This document shows, in pieces, positions 14,543 to 22,855 of a DNA stretch of 64,000 nt. The stretch's first letter is position 1. Every line of letters begins with the position of its first letter. The notes beneath the pieces are model-generated. The model saw only the letters and a program-made list of their open reading frames with translations. It ran no database searches and was not told where the DNA came from. This stretch comes from Desulfofalx alkaliphila DSM 12257 (GTDB lineage: Bacteria; Bacillota; Desulfotomaculia; Desulfotomaculales; Desulfohalotomaculaceae). The position numbers and the translations under genes are program-made. The stretch lies in contig NZ_JONT01000001.1 in NCBI RefSeq assembly GCF_000711975.1, forward strand, positions 62,001 through 126,000, given 5' to 3'.

Positions 14543-16258
14543 ATGCATGAATTAACAGGCTTTGGGGGTCTAGTATCCTTCATACAATTATTCTTTGCGG
14601 TTGTTATCGGCCTGTACTTTTGGAACTTACTCAAAACCCAACAGGGAAATAAAAATGCGGTGGAACGTGAATCCCGAAAAGAAATGGAAAAATTACAGCG
14701 CCTTAGGGCGGTAAAGTTGACGGAGCCGCTTGCTGAAAAAACCAGGCCCACCAGTTTTGAGGAGATAATCGGTCAAGACGAAGGTTTAAAATCATTAAGG
14801 GCGGCATTGTGCGGGCCAAACCCCCAGCACGTGCTGGTGTATGGGCCGCCGGGGGTCGGTAAGACAGCTGCCGCCAGGGTAGTGCTGGAAGAGGCTAAAA
14901 AAATCAGCGCCTCTCCCTTTAAAGAAAATGCTAAATTTGTCGAAATAGATGCCTGCACCGCCAGATTTGACGATCGGGGAATAGCAGATCCCCTCATAGG
15001 ATCGGTACACGACCCCATTTACCAAGGGGCGGGACCAATGGGAATGGCGGGCATTCCGCAGCCAAAACCGGGGGCGGTGACCAAAGCCCACGGGGGCTTG
15101 CTATTTATTGATGAAATAGGTGAACTGCATCCGGTGCAGATGAATAAACTATTAAAGGTACTGGAAGACCGCAAGGTGTTTTTGGAAAGCTCATATTATA
15201 GCTCTGAGGATACAAATATACCGCAGCACATTCATGACATATTTCAAAACGGCTTGCCCGCCGACTTTCGCATGGTGGGGGCCACAACCCGTACCCCTGA
15301 AGAGATTCCGCCGGCCATCCGGTCCAGGTGCCTGGAAATTTTCTTTCGGCCCTTGCTAAGTGAAGAAATAGGCATTATTGCCGGCAATGCCGCCGAAAAG
15401 ATTAACATGCCCATGGAAGAAGGCGCCCTTGATGTTATTAAACGCTACGCCACCAATGGCCGTGAGGCGGTAAACATTGTACAAATAGCCGCCGGTATTG
15501 CCATCACTGAAGGCAGAAAAGAAATTTTGGTAAGTGATATTGAATGGGTAATTCACAGTGGGCGCTACTCTCCCAGAATGGAAAAACAAGTACCCCCGGA
15601 ACCGCAGGTGGGTGTTGTTAACGGCCTGGCGGTATTTGGGCCTAACCTGGGCACTATCTTAGAAGTGGAGGCCGGCGCCATTCCAGTTCCCAAGGGCCAA
15701 GGTAAAATCATTGTTACCGGCATGGTGGAAGAGGAAGAAATGGGCGGCGGCGGCAGGATGGTGCGCCGCAAAAGCATGGCCCGGGGCTCGGTGGAAAACG
15801 TACTTACCGTTCTTCGCCGTGCCAAGGATGTGGATTATCGGGATTATGACATCCATATTAACTTTCCCGGGGGTGCACCGGTTGACGGTCCGTCGGCGGG
15901 GGTAACAATAGCCACTGCGGTGTATTCGGCCATTACCGGTGTGCCTGTGGATAACAAGGTTGCAATGACAGGTGAAGTATCTATTAGGGGTATGATAAAA
16001 CCGGTGGGCGGCGTGGTGGCCAAAGTAAATGCTGCCCGCCTGGCAGGAGCCACCAAGGTATTTATTCCCGCAGAAAATAATCAGAAGTTATTTTCTGAAA
16101 TGGAGGGAATTGAAGTTATTCCAGTGGAAAGACTAGAAGAAGTGATAAATGGGGCTCTGCTATACCAAAGGCAGACAGATGCCCAAACTAAGTTAGCCAA
16201 TCCGGTGGAATTGCTCAGTGCTTCATTTCTTCCGGGGCCGGTTGTTCCAAAATCCTAA
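14543..16258 (+). CDS. lonB: ATP-dependent protease LonB (sporulation-type)
   Basis: A 571-residue membrane-tethered Lon-like protease. An N-terminal membrane helix (about residues 12-30, SFIQLFFAVVIGLYFW) replaces the substrate-binding N-domain of LonA. The AAA+ module has Walker A GPPGVGKT at 101-108 and Walker B GLLFIDEIGEL; the C-terminal protease domain has the catalytic Ser in DGPSAGVT and a Lys in the GGVVAKVNAA region. In Bacillus the ortholog is made in the forespore, where it restrains sigma-G. AAGGGGG precedes the start. It lies directly upstream of lonA, as in Bacillus. Confidence 0.95.
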   Translation: MHELTGFGGLVSFIQLFFAVVIGLYFWNLLKTQQGNKNAVERESRKEMEKLQRLRAVKLTEPLAEKTRPTSFEEIIGQDEGLKSLRAALCGPNPQHVLVYGPPGVGKTAAARVVLEEAKKISASPFKENAKFVEIDACTARFDDRGIADPLIGSVHDPIYQGAGPMGMAGIPQPKPGAVTKAHGGLLFIDEIGELHPVQMNKLLKVLEDRKVFLESSYYSSEDTNIPQHIHDIFQNGLPADFRMVGATTRTPEEIPPAIRSRCLEIFFRPLLSEEIGIIAGNAAEKINMPMEEGALDVIKRYATNGREAVNIVQIAAGIAITEGRKEILVSDIEWVIHSGRYSPRMEKQVPPEPQVGVVNGLAVFGPNLGTILEVEAGAIPVPKGQGKIIVTGMVEEEEMGGGGRMVRRKSMARGSVENVLTVLRRAKDVDYRDYDIHINFPGGAPVDGPSAGVTIATAVYSAITGVPVDNKVAMTGEVSIRGMIKPVGGVVAKVNAARLAGATKVFIPAENNQKLFSEMEGIEVIPVERLEEVINGALLYQRQTDAQTKLANPVELLSASFLPGPVVPKS

Positions 16259-16315
16259 CAGGGTAGACAGGTGATGATCTATGCTCATTGTTCAACATTA
16301 GCTACTAAAAATTCA

Positions 16316-16350
16316 AGAAACCCAGTTTTTACTGGGTTTCTCAGTGTTTT
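16316..16350 (+). terminator. Terminator between lonB and lonA
   Basis: GAAACCCAGT/ACTGGGTTTC stem with a 4-nt T loop; the tail is only moderately T-rich. Confidence 0.65.
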
Positions 16351-16363
16351 AACAATTATTGTT

Positions 16364-16392
16364 TTGGCAGTTGCTGGTTGTTATGATAAAAT
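16364..16392 (+). promoter_or_regulatory. Sigma-A promoter of lonA
   Basis: TTGGCA, 17-nt spacer, TAAAAT. No CIRCE or other obvious heat-shock operator is seen beside it. Confidence 0.75.
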
Positions 16393-16458
16393 ATTTGCAT
16401 CATAACTTTATGCTTCAAAGCACCAGTGATAACATTAGAAACTAGGAGGTGCAATAAA

Positions 16459-18882
16459 ATGGAACCCACTGAAAGAGTCTTGCCAATGCTACCCCTCAGG
16501 GGGATTCTGGTTTTTCCCTATATGGTCATCCACCTGGACGTAGGACGGGAGAAATCGGTGCATGCCATTGAAGAAGCAATGATTAACGACCGCATCATTT
16601 TCCTTGCAACACAAAAAGATGCCCAAACAGATGACCCCGTAGAAGAGGATATTTATACCATTGGTACTGTGGCAGAGGTAAAACAGTTACTTAAACTGCC
16701 CGGCGGTACCATTAGAGTGCTGGTGGAAGGTATTTCCAGAGGGCGAATTGTCGAATATTTGGATGATGAACCCTACTTTAAGGTAAAACTTCAGCAGTTT
16801 TCTGAAGAATTTCCCAAAACTAACGAAGTGGAAGCGCTTATGCGCAGTTTGGTGTATCAGTTTGAGCAATATGTTAAGTTATCTAAACGCATACCCCCGG
16901 AAACGGTGGTGTCGGTGGTTAATTTAGAGGAACCCGGTCGCTTAGCCGATGTGGTTGCTTCCCACCTAACGCTGCGTATTGATGATAAACAGCGGGTACT
17001 GGAGGCAATTAATATCGAGGAGCGTTTGGAAAAACTCTGCGGTATTGTGGCCAAAGAGCTGGAAATAGTAGAACTGGAACGAAAGATTAATATCCGCGTT
17101 AGAAAGCAGATGGAAAAAACCCAAAAGGAATATTACCTGCGGGAACAAATTAAGGCTATCCAAAAAGAGCTGGGCGAAAAAGATGACCGTGCTGCTGAAG
17201 TGGAGGAATTGCGAGAGCGCATAGCCAAGGCTAAATTGCCTAAAGATGTGGAAGAAAAGGCCACTAAAGAGGTTGATAGGCTGGAGAAGATGCCACCCAT
17301 GGCTGCGGAGGCATCTGTGGTGCGTACATATGTGGAATGGATACTGTCCTTGCCCTGGTCAAAATCCACCCGGGATCGGCTGGATATTAAAGGGGCAGAG
17401 AGAATTTTAGATGAGGATCATTACGGCTTAAGGGAACCGAAAGAACGCATCATTGAATATTTGGCTATTCGTAAATTGGCTAAAAAGATGAAGGGGCCAA
17501 TACTTTGTCTGGTGGGCCCCCCCGGTGTGGGTAAAACTTCATTGGGTCGTTCGGTGGCCCGGGCCTTGGAACGCAAGTTTGTGCGCATTTCACTGGGTGG
17601 CGTAAGGGATGAGGCAGAGATTCGCGGCCACCGCCGCACTTATGTGGGTGCGCTGCCAGGACGTATCATCCAAGGTATGAAACAAGCCGGTTCCAGAAAC
17701 CCGGTCTTTTTGCTTGACGAAATTGACAAAATGAGCATGGATTTTCGGGGCGACCCTTCCTCCGCCCTGCTGGAGGTGCTTGACCCTGAACAAAACAATG
17801 CTTTTTCTGACCACTACCTGGAGGTTCCCTTTGATCTTTCCAACGTAATGTTTATTACCACTGCCAATAATATGTATAACATTCCGCGGCCGCTTCTTGA
17901 TCGCATGGAACTGATTCGTATTTCCGGCTACACCGAAGAGGAAAAAATACAAATTGCCCTGCGGCACCTGCTGCCCAAGCAAATTAAAGAGCATGGGCTG
18001 CCCGACGGAAGCACAAGCATTTCAGATAACACCATTCGTAAGGTAATACAGGAGTACACCCGCGAATCCGGGGTGCGTAATTTAGAGCGCAACATCGCTT
18101 CCCTCTGCCGTAAAGCCGCTAAACAAATAGTAGAAGATAAAAACCGTAAGGTTAGAATTACCGCTCAAAACTTACAAAAGTATTTAGGTATCCCCAAGTA
18201 CCGGTACAACCAGGTGGAAAAGGACGACGAGGTTGGCATAGCCACCGGACTTGCCTGGACCGAGGTGGGTGGTGATACGCTGGCCATAGAGGTTACCACT
18301 TATAAGGGCAAAGGTAAACTTACCCTTACCGGTAAATTGGGTGATGTGATGAAGGAATCTGCCCAGGCGGCATATAGTTATGTGCGCAGTCGGGCAGGGG
18401 AATTGGGTATAGAGCCCGCATTCTTTGATAACAACGACATTCATGTGCACATCCCTGAAGGGGCTATACCCAAGGATGGGCCTTCGGCCGGCATTACCTT
18501 GGCCACTGCCTTGGCATCAGCCCTTACCGGTCGCAAGGTGCGGCGTGATGTGGCCATGACAGGAGAAATAACCCTCAGGGGTAGGGTGCTCCCTGTTGGA
18601 GGCATTAAAGAAAAGGTGTTGGCCGCACGGCGGGCGGGCAGCAAAACAGTGGTTCTGCCCAAGGACAACAAAAAGGACATGGAAGATATCCCCAACAATG
18701 TGAAGGGTAAAATGGAGTTTAAATTTGTCGGCCATATGGACAGTGTGCTTTCCATTGCATTGCTTCCGACAGAACCGAAGGTAGAACAGGTGTCTTCTGA
18801 TGTTCCGCCTGTTTTGCCTTACAATGAAGCCCACCAAAACATTGATGAAGCAAGACAAGGGGGTTCACTGATACCTTCATGA
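16459..18882 (+). CDS. lon: ATP-dependent protease La (LonA)
   Basis: An 807-residue soluble Lon protease that degrades misfolded and regulatory proteins. Order: N-terminal LON substrate-binding domain ([22 protein letters not shown]), a coiled-coil linker around [19 protein letters not shown]+ domain with GPPGVGKT at about 353-360 and LLDEIDKM, and protease domain with catalytic Ser (about 676) in KDGPSAGIT and Lys (about 718) in [17 protein letters not shown]-16459 is fixed by AGGAGGTG at 16444-16451; an earlier in-frame start at 16426 has none. The stop overlaps the engB start by 4 nt (ATGA), so the two are coupled. Confidence 0.97.
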   Translation: MEPTERVLPMLPLRGILVFPYMVIHLDVGREKSVHAIEEAMINDRIIFLATQKDAQTDDPVEEDIYTIGTVAEVKQLLKLPGGTIRVLVEGISRGRIVEYLDDEPYFKVKLQQFSEEFPKTNEVEALMRSLVYQFEQYVKLSKRIPPETVVSVVNLEEPGRLADVVASHLTLRIDDKQRVLEAINIEERLEKLCGIVAKELEIVELERKINIRVRKQMEKTQKEYYLREQIKAIQKELGEKDDRAAEVEELRERIAKAKLPKDVEEKATKEVDRLEKMPPMAAEASVVRTYVEWILSLPWSKSTRDRLDIKGAERILDEDHYGLREPKERIIEYLAIRKLAKKMKGPILCLVGPPGVGKTSLGRSVARALERKFVRISLGGVRDEAEIRGHRRTYVGALPGRIIQGMKQAGSRNPVFLLDEIDKMSMDFRGDPSSALLEVLDPEQNNAFSDHYLEVPFDLSNVMFITTANNMYNIPRPLLDRMELIRISGYTEEEKIQIALRHLLPKQIKEHGLPDGSTSISDNTIRKVIQEYTRESGVRNLERNIASLCRKAAKQIVEDKNRKVRITAQNLQKYLGIPKYRYNQVEKDDEVGIATGLAWTEVGGDTLAIEVTTYKGKGKLTLTGKLGDVMKESAQAAYSYVRSRAGELGIEPAFFDNNDIHVHIPEGAIPKDGPSAGITLATALASALTGRKVRRDVAMTGEITLRGRVLPVGGIKEKVLAARRAGSKTVVLPKDNKKDMEDIPNNVKGKMEFKFVGHMDSVLSIALLPTEPKVEQVSSDVPPVLPYNEAHQNIDEARQGGSLIPS

Positions 18883-19463
18883 AGATAGTATCGGCGGGGT
18901 TTGTCACCAGTGCGGTAAACCCCAAGGGTTACCCGGAGGATCAATTGCCTGAGGTGGCCTTTGTTGGCCGTTCCAATGTGGGCAAATCGTCACTGTTAAA
19001 CAAACTGGTTAGTCGCAGGGGGCTGGCTCGCACCAGTAAGTCGCCGGGCCGCACCCAGCTAATCAATTTCTTTTTAATTAACGAAAGCTTTTACTTTGTG
19101 GATTTGCCCGGTTATGGTTTTGCAAAGGTTTCCATGGCCATGAAAGAAAAATGGGGAAAGATGATTGAGGCTTACTTGCGTAAGCGCCAGAGTTTGCGCG
19201 GGGTGGTAATGCTGGTTGATATACGCCATGAACCCACCCAACAGGATATGCAAATGTACAGTTGGTTATGCCACTACAATCTTCCTGTGGCAGTAGCCTT
19301 AACTAAAGCAGATAAACTATCTAAAAACCTGGCCAACAAACAGGTAGCCCTTATTAAAAAGAAATTGCAGTTGCAAGCTTCCCATTCTCTGGTGGTGACT
19401 TCATCCCAAACCGGGGCCGGGCGGGAAGAACTACTGCAGATAATTGAAGATTGGGTAAAGTAA
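18879..19463 (+). CDS. engB: Ribosome biogenesis GTP-binding protein EngB (YsxC)
   Basis: A 194-residue TrmE-Era-EngA-EngB family GTPase needed for assembly of the large ribosomal subunit. G1 motif GRSNVGKS (residues 30-37), G3 DLPGYGF, and G4 TKADK are visible. The length is normal for the family. It overlaps lonA by 4 nt, an arrangement shared with Bacillus (lonA-ysxC). A strong terminator ends the operon. Confidence 0.97.
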   Translation: MKIVSAGFVTSAVNPKGYPEDQLPEVAFVGRSNVGKSSLLNKLVSRRGLARTSKSPGRTQLINFFLINESFYFVDLPGYGFAKVSMAMKEKWGKMIEAYLRKRQSLRGVVMLVDIRHEPTQQDMQMYSWLCHYNLPVAVALTKADKLSKNLANKQVALIKKKLQLQASHSLVVTSSQTGAGREELLQIIEDWVK

Positions 19464-19466
19464 TAA

Positions 19467-19505
19467 ACACGACAGCGAGAGGCTTTTTCGCTGTCGTGTT
19501 TTTGT
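19467..19505 (+). terminator. Rho-independent terminator after engB
   Basis: ACACGACAGCGA/TCGCTGTCGTGT perfect 12-bp stem followed by TTTT. Confidence 0.93.
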
Positions 19506-19554
19506 TGTACCGCTGAGCCTGCAAGGGCACAAAGGGGTTTAAAGTATCTTTCTA

Positions 19555-19584
19555 GCATTATTTTGTAACTGTTGGAAAATACTA
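19555..19584 (+). promoter_or_regulatory. Candidate sigma-G-type promoter ahead of the germination permease
   Basis: GCATT, an 18-nt spacer and AATACTA resemble the forespore sigma-G pattern (GYATR, 17-18 nt, CATNNTA) with one mismatch in each box. Germinant receptor genes are sigma-G-controlled in Bacillus. Weak on sequence alone. Confidence 0.3.
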
Positions 19585-19617
19585 ATAACAAAAGATGCAG
19601 GATGTGACTATATCTCA

Positions 19618-20721
19618 GTGAATATTTTTCGTTTAGACCCAGGCAAGATATCATCCCGCCAGGCCATGTTTATTATAATTGTGGTCATACTTTCAACGGC
19701 AGATGTGTTTTTGCCAACTGTGGTGGCCATGGAAGCAGGACGGGATGCTTGGATTGCAGTAATTATTGCCACCGCCCTGGCGCTGGCTGTGGCCTTGATT
19801 GCCTTGGCCTTGGGTTTGCGTTTTCCCAATCAGACCTTGGTGCAAATATTTCATACTGTGTTCGGTAAGTATGCCGGATGGATATTGGCCTTTGTTTTTG
19901 TTTTAATGCACCCTGTTTTCTTAACTGCCATAACTGTGGGGCAAATTGGGGTAATATTAAAGGTTGCTTTTATGGGTAAAACCCCCCTGCTGGTGTTTAA
20001 CGGGATAATTGTGCTGGCGGCAGCCTATGCGGTCTATCATGGCCTTGAAACAATAGCTCGGGTGGTAGAAATTTTGTTTCCCATCGGTATTTTTACATTG
20101 GCCATGGTGGGATTGCTGGTACTGACCAAGGTTGACTTTGGCAATTACTTACCCATTTTAGAAAACGGTTTCGGTCCGCCCTTACTGGGTGCTTTTCGCC
20201 TCTTGTCCTTTTTGTTGGAAGGAATAGTTTTATTGATGCTGATACCATACGTTAATCAACCGAAAAAATTAATTGTGGCCTTGGTTTGGGTGATGGTGCT
20301 GCTGGGTGTATCTTTACTGATTGGGGTGCTGGCCATCGGCATGTTTGGGGCAAGATACACTGCTGTCACCACCTTTGCCGCCTTGAGTATGGTACGGCAG
20401 ATTAAAATAGGTGGTTTTTTAGACCACCTTGATGCTGTCATTATGACCATTTGGATAAGTGGCATCTATCTTAAATTAGCAGTGCTGTACTACATCGCCT
20501 GTATTGGGGTTGCCCAATTGACCCGATGTAATAATTACCGGGTGCTGATAGTACCCCTGGGCATACTGGTAACAGTATCCTCTGTTACCTGGTTTGAAAA
20601 CATACCGCAAGTATTTGCGTATATAAGGGAGGTTTGGCCCGGTCAATCCCTCTTATTTGGTTTTGTACTGCCACTGGTAGTGTTGGTGGTGGCAGCAGCC
20701 AGGGGGTTAAAGGAAAGTTAA
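19618..20721 (+). CDS. Spore germination permease, GerAB family
   Basis: A 367-residue integral membrane protein with about ten membrane segments, of the GerAB/endospore germination permease family (APC superfamily). It forms the B subunit of germinant receptors in the spore inner membrane and probably binds the nutrient. The early SRQAMFIIIVVILSTADVFLPTVV and the FPIGIFTLAMVGLLVL segments fit the family. Start GTG-19618 has only a weak purine stretch (AGGATGTG) before it. Its expected partners GerAA and GerAC are not adjacent but lie about 6.4 kb downstream at 27,083-30,158. Confidence 0.88.
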   Translation: MNIFRLDPGKISSRQAMFIIIVVILSTADVFLPTVVAMEAGRDAWIAVIIATALALAVALIALALGLRFPNQTLVQIFHTVFGKYAGWILAFVFVLMHPVFLTAITVGQIGVILKVAFMGKTPLLVFNGIIVLAAAYAVYHGLETIARVVEILFPIGIFTLAMVGLLVLTKVDFGNYLPILENGFGPPLLGAFRLLSFLLEGIVLLMLIPYVNQPKKLIVALVWVMVLLGVSLLIGVLAIGMFGARYTAVTTFAALSMVRQIKIGGFLDHLDAVIMTIWISGIYLKLAVLYYIACIGVAQLTRCNNYRVLIVPLGILVTVSSVTWFENIPQVFAYIREVWPGQSLLFGFVLPLVVLVVAAARGLKES

Positions 20722-20734
20722 TTTCCATGGCAGC

Positions 20735-21838
20735 TTATTTGCCCTTGGCTTGAAATAAACTCTTTATATATTCCCAATTTAAACCGGGTTTGGGTTTTTC
20801 CTTATCCTCGGGTACGTAATGCACTTCTTTTAATGCCTGGTTAGCAAAACGGTTGGTTACCGCCTTGTTATATGGAACTTTGCTGATTAGCTCACCGGCG
20901 CTGTCCACAATGTTGTACAGGTTCTGGTAGCTATCCTTGTCAACCACCGGATCTGTACTCCAAACCCCTAGGTCCCTATACTTATCTATTACATTTATTA
21001 ACATCTCCCGTGGCAAGTCAGGAAAATCCTTTTCTATTACAGCGGCAATTTCTTCGGAGGTGTGATAGGTCATCCACTGTTGGGCTTTGTATAAGCCGTT
21101 CACCAAGCCTTGGGCCACCTGGGGGTGGGCATCTAAATAACCGGGGTAGGCCAGGTAAGTTATGGCGGGCATCTTACCGGCTGTTTTACCCAGCGAGGCC
21201 ACCACTGTGCCCATTTGCTCATCTACCAGTTGGGATGCCTCCGGTTCTTCGGCTACCAAAAAACTGCCGGTGCCGGATTTAAAAACACCCGGCCGCAAAA
21301 AAGGCGGCAGGTTTTCAATTACGTTGCAGTGCCAGTTGGGGGCAATTTCATGTTGGCGCAAAATGCTTTCTAATACCAGGCTGGTATCTTCGGTGGCCGG
21401 GCCGGAAATGATGGTGCGCTGTTTTACGTCCTGCCATTGGAATTGATGCTCAACCTTGCGGGCCAGAAAAAAAGCCCCGTCCTTTTGGGTTATTTCCGCA
21501 AAGATTATGGGGTGCTGTCCTTGCCGGTGCAAACGTGTTAATAGCGCTTGCCCCGGCCCGGCAATAATTACATGGGCCTTGCCTTCTTCCAACAGCTGCC
21601 ACGACTGTTCACCGGCTTGTACCGTATTAAACTTAACGTCAATGCCCTGCTCAGCAAAAAAACCCAGATTTGCTGCCAGGTAATGGGGCAAAAACAATAT
21701 GCCATGCCGTTCTTCAACCACTTGTACCACCGGAATTACCGGCGGTTCGGTGTCCTTGGTTAAAATATATCTGGTGTATACCAAACCGGTGGCAATCACT
21801 AATATGGCTGCCAGCAATATTAACTTTTTCTTCAACAC
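20735..21838 (-). CDS. ABC transporter substrate-binding protein, NitT/TauT (NMT1-like) type
   Basis: A 367-residue periplasmic-binding-fold protein, membrane-anchored through an uncleaved-looking N-terminal helix (KKKLILLAAILVIATGLVY). Motifs of the SsuA/TauA/THI5 group are present: LPHYLAANLGFFAEQGIDVKF split over the first lobe, KAHVIIAGPGQALL, and TYLAYPGYLDAHPQVAQGLVNG. Such proteins bind sulfonates, nitrate or pyrimidine precursors. No ATPase or permease gene is nearby, so it is an orphan here, either served by a transporter elsewhere or used as a sensor. Start GTG behind AAAAGGGGATGAT. It lies on the opposite strand, between the germination permease and a small membrane protein. Confidence 0.82.
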   Translation of the reverse strand: MLKKKLILLAAILVIATGLVYTRYILTKDTEPPVIPVVQVVEERHGILFLPHYLAANLGFFAEQGIDVKFNTVQAGEQSWQLLEEGKAHVIIAGPGQALLTRLHRQGQHPIIFAEITQKDGAFFLARKVEHQFQWQDVKQRTIISGPATEDTSLVLESILRQHEIAPNWHCNVIENLPPFLRPGVFKSGTGSFLVAEEPEASQLVDEQMGTVVASLGKTAGKMPAITYLAYPGYLDAHPQVAQGLVNGLYKAQQWMTYHTSEEIAAVIEKDFPDLPREMLINVIDKYRDLGVWSTDPVVDKDSYQNLYNIVDSAGELISKVPYNKAVTNRFANQALKEVHYVPEDKEKPKPGLNWEYIKSLFQAKGK

Positions 21839-21910
21839 ATCATCCCCTTTTATTTGGAAATGTCCTCATATAATAGTATTAAAATGCTAAACTTTTCATG
21901 ATTAAAATTT

Positions 21911-21938
21911 AGGTTGTCCGCATGAAAGTAGACAACCT
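21911..21938 (+). other. Hairpin in the leader of the TIGR04086 gene
   Basis: AGGTTGTC/GACAACCT stem with a 12-nt loop, 44 nt before the start codon; no T-run. Possible mRNA stabiliser or operator. Confidence 0.35.
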
Positions 21939-21981
21939 GGCATATGTATGTAAAAATTTCGTAATATTAAGGAGGGGTACT

Positions 21982-22449
21982 TTGTTTAAGGGTTTAACAC
22001 TATTAACCTGGTCTACACCCACCGCAAAGAATAACAAAAACTTTTTTCCCGGGGCTGTGCTCACCGGCTTGGCAACTGCGGTGGGCACCGGTGTGGCAGC
22101 GGTAATTGCCTTAAGTGTCTATGTACTGCTTAGCACGGCACCGGGACACCACCTGTCATTGGTGATTACACTTATTACCTTTGGCTCGGCTCTGTTAGGC
22201 GGCATAGTTTGTGGTATGCTGGCAAATAAGCACGGACTGGTGCATGGTGGGGTTGTGGGTGGAGTATATGGATTCTTGTATGTGGCTATGAATGTGTACT
22301 GGGGTGTTTTTGCTGTGGAAGCGGCACTGCTGCAAAAAATACTGCCCCTGTTAGCCCTTGGCTCCCTGGGCGGTGTAGTGGGGGTAAACCTGCCCGGCAA
22401 AAAGAAACCGCGCAGAACTATAAAGATAAGATTGGGTGAGCCCAGCTAG
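21982..22449 (+). CDS. TIGR04086 family membrane protein
   Basis: A 155-residue protein with four predicted membrane helices (about residues 24-48, 56-78, 83-105 and 110-132) and a basic tail (GKKKPRRTIKIR). It fits the uncharacterised TIGR04086 family of sporeformers. TTG-21982 is preferred over ATG-21922 because AAGGAGGGG sits 6 nt before it and the upstream codons fall in the hairpin region. It ends shortly before the valS T-box leader. Function unknown. Confidence 0.75.
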   Translation: MFKGLTLLTWSTPTAKNNKNFFPGAVLTGLATAVGTGVAAVIALSVYVLLSTAPGHHLSLVITLITFGSALLGGIVCGMLANKHGLVHGGVVGGVYGFLYVAMNVYWGVFAVEAALLQKILPLLALGSLGGVVGVNLPGKKKPRRTIKIRLGEPS

Positions 22450-22504
22450 TCATTTACCATAGGCAAAGGATAGGCGCCAAAATAAAAGAGCGACGCAGCT
22501 GCCC

Positions 22505-22533
22505 TTGACATTAACTAACAAAATCAGTAATAT
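22505..22533 (+). promoter_or_regulatory. Sigma-A promoter of the valS T-box leader
   Basis: TTGACA, 17-nt spacer, TAATAT; transcription would begin near 22,540, just before the T-box. Confidence 0.75.
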
Positions 22534-22539
22534 TAATGA

Positions 22540-22816
22540 CATAAATTAATCCTCAAGGTGAAGAAGGGGAGGGATTGCGGCCCCTTGGGGTCCAGAGAAG
22601 GAAATTCCTAGGCTGTGAGATTTCCTGCCCAAACCGCAAATCTGTAGCCCCGGAGCCGTTGAGCTGAAGGCAGACTAGATGTCGGTAGGCTTGACCGGGT
22701 ATGCCCGATACAGCTAATTGAGGGTCGACTGCCCTAAGGGGCGGTCGGAAGTCAAGGTGGTAACGCGGAAGATACTCCTTTTCGTCCTTGCAAGGGCGGT
22801 AAAGGAGTTTTTATTT
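22540..22816 (+). promoter_or_regulatory. T-box riboswitch, valine (specifier GUA), controlling valS
   Basis: Stem I pairs GGGG (22566-22569) with CCCC and TTGCGG with CCGCAA; the bulge between holds ATCTGTAG with specifier GTA at 22644-22646 followed by the usual purine. The apical part is GGAAAT/ATTTCC around TCCTAGGCTGTGAG. The antiterminator element AAGGTGGTAACGCGG is at 22754-22768 (TGGT pairs with ACCA of uncharged tRNA-Val). The terminator is ACTCCTTT (22774) with AAAGGAGT (22801-22808) and a T-run. Uncharged tRNA-Val would favour read-through into valS. Confidence 0.93.
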
Positions 22817-22855
22817 TGGGCTATATATTTGATAAATCTAGGGAGGAAAAGCAAA

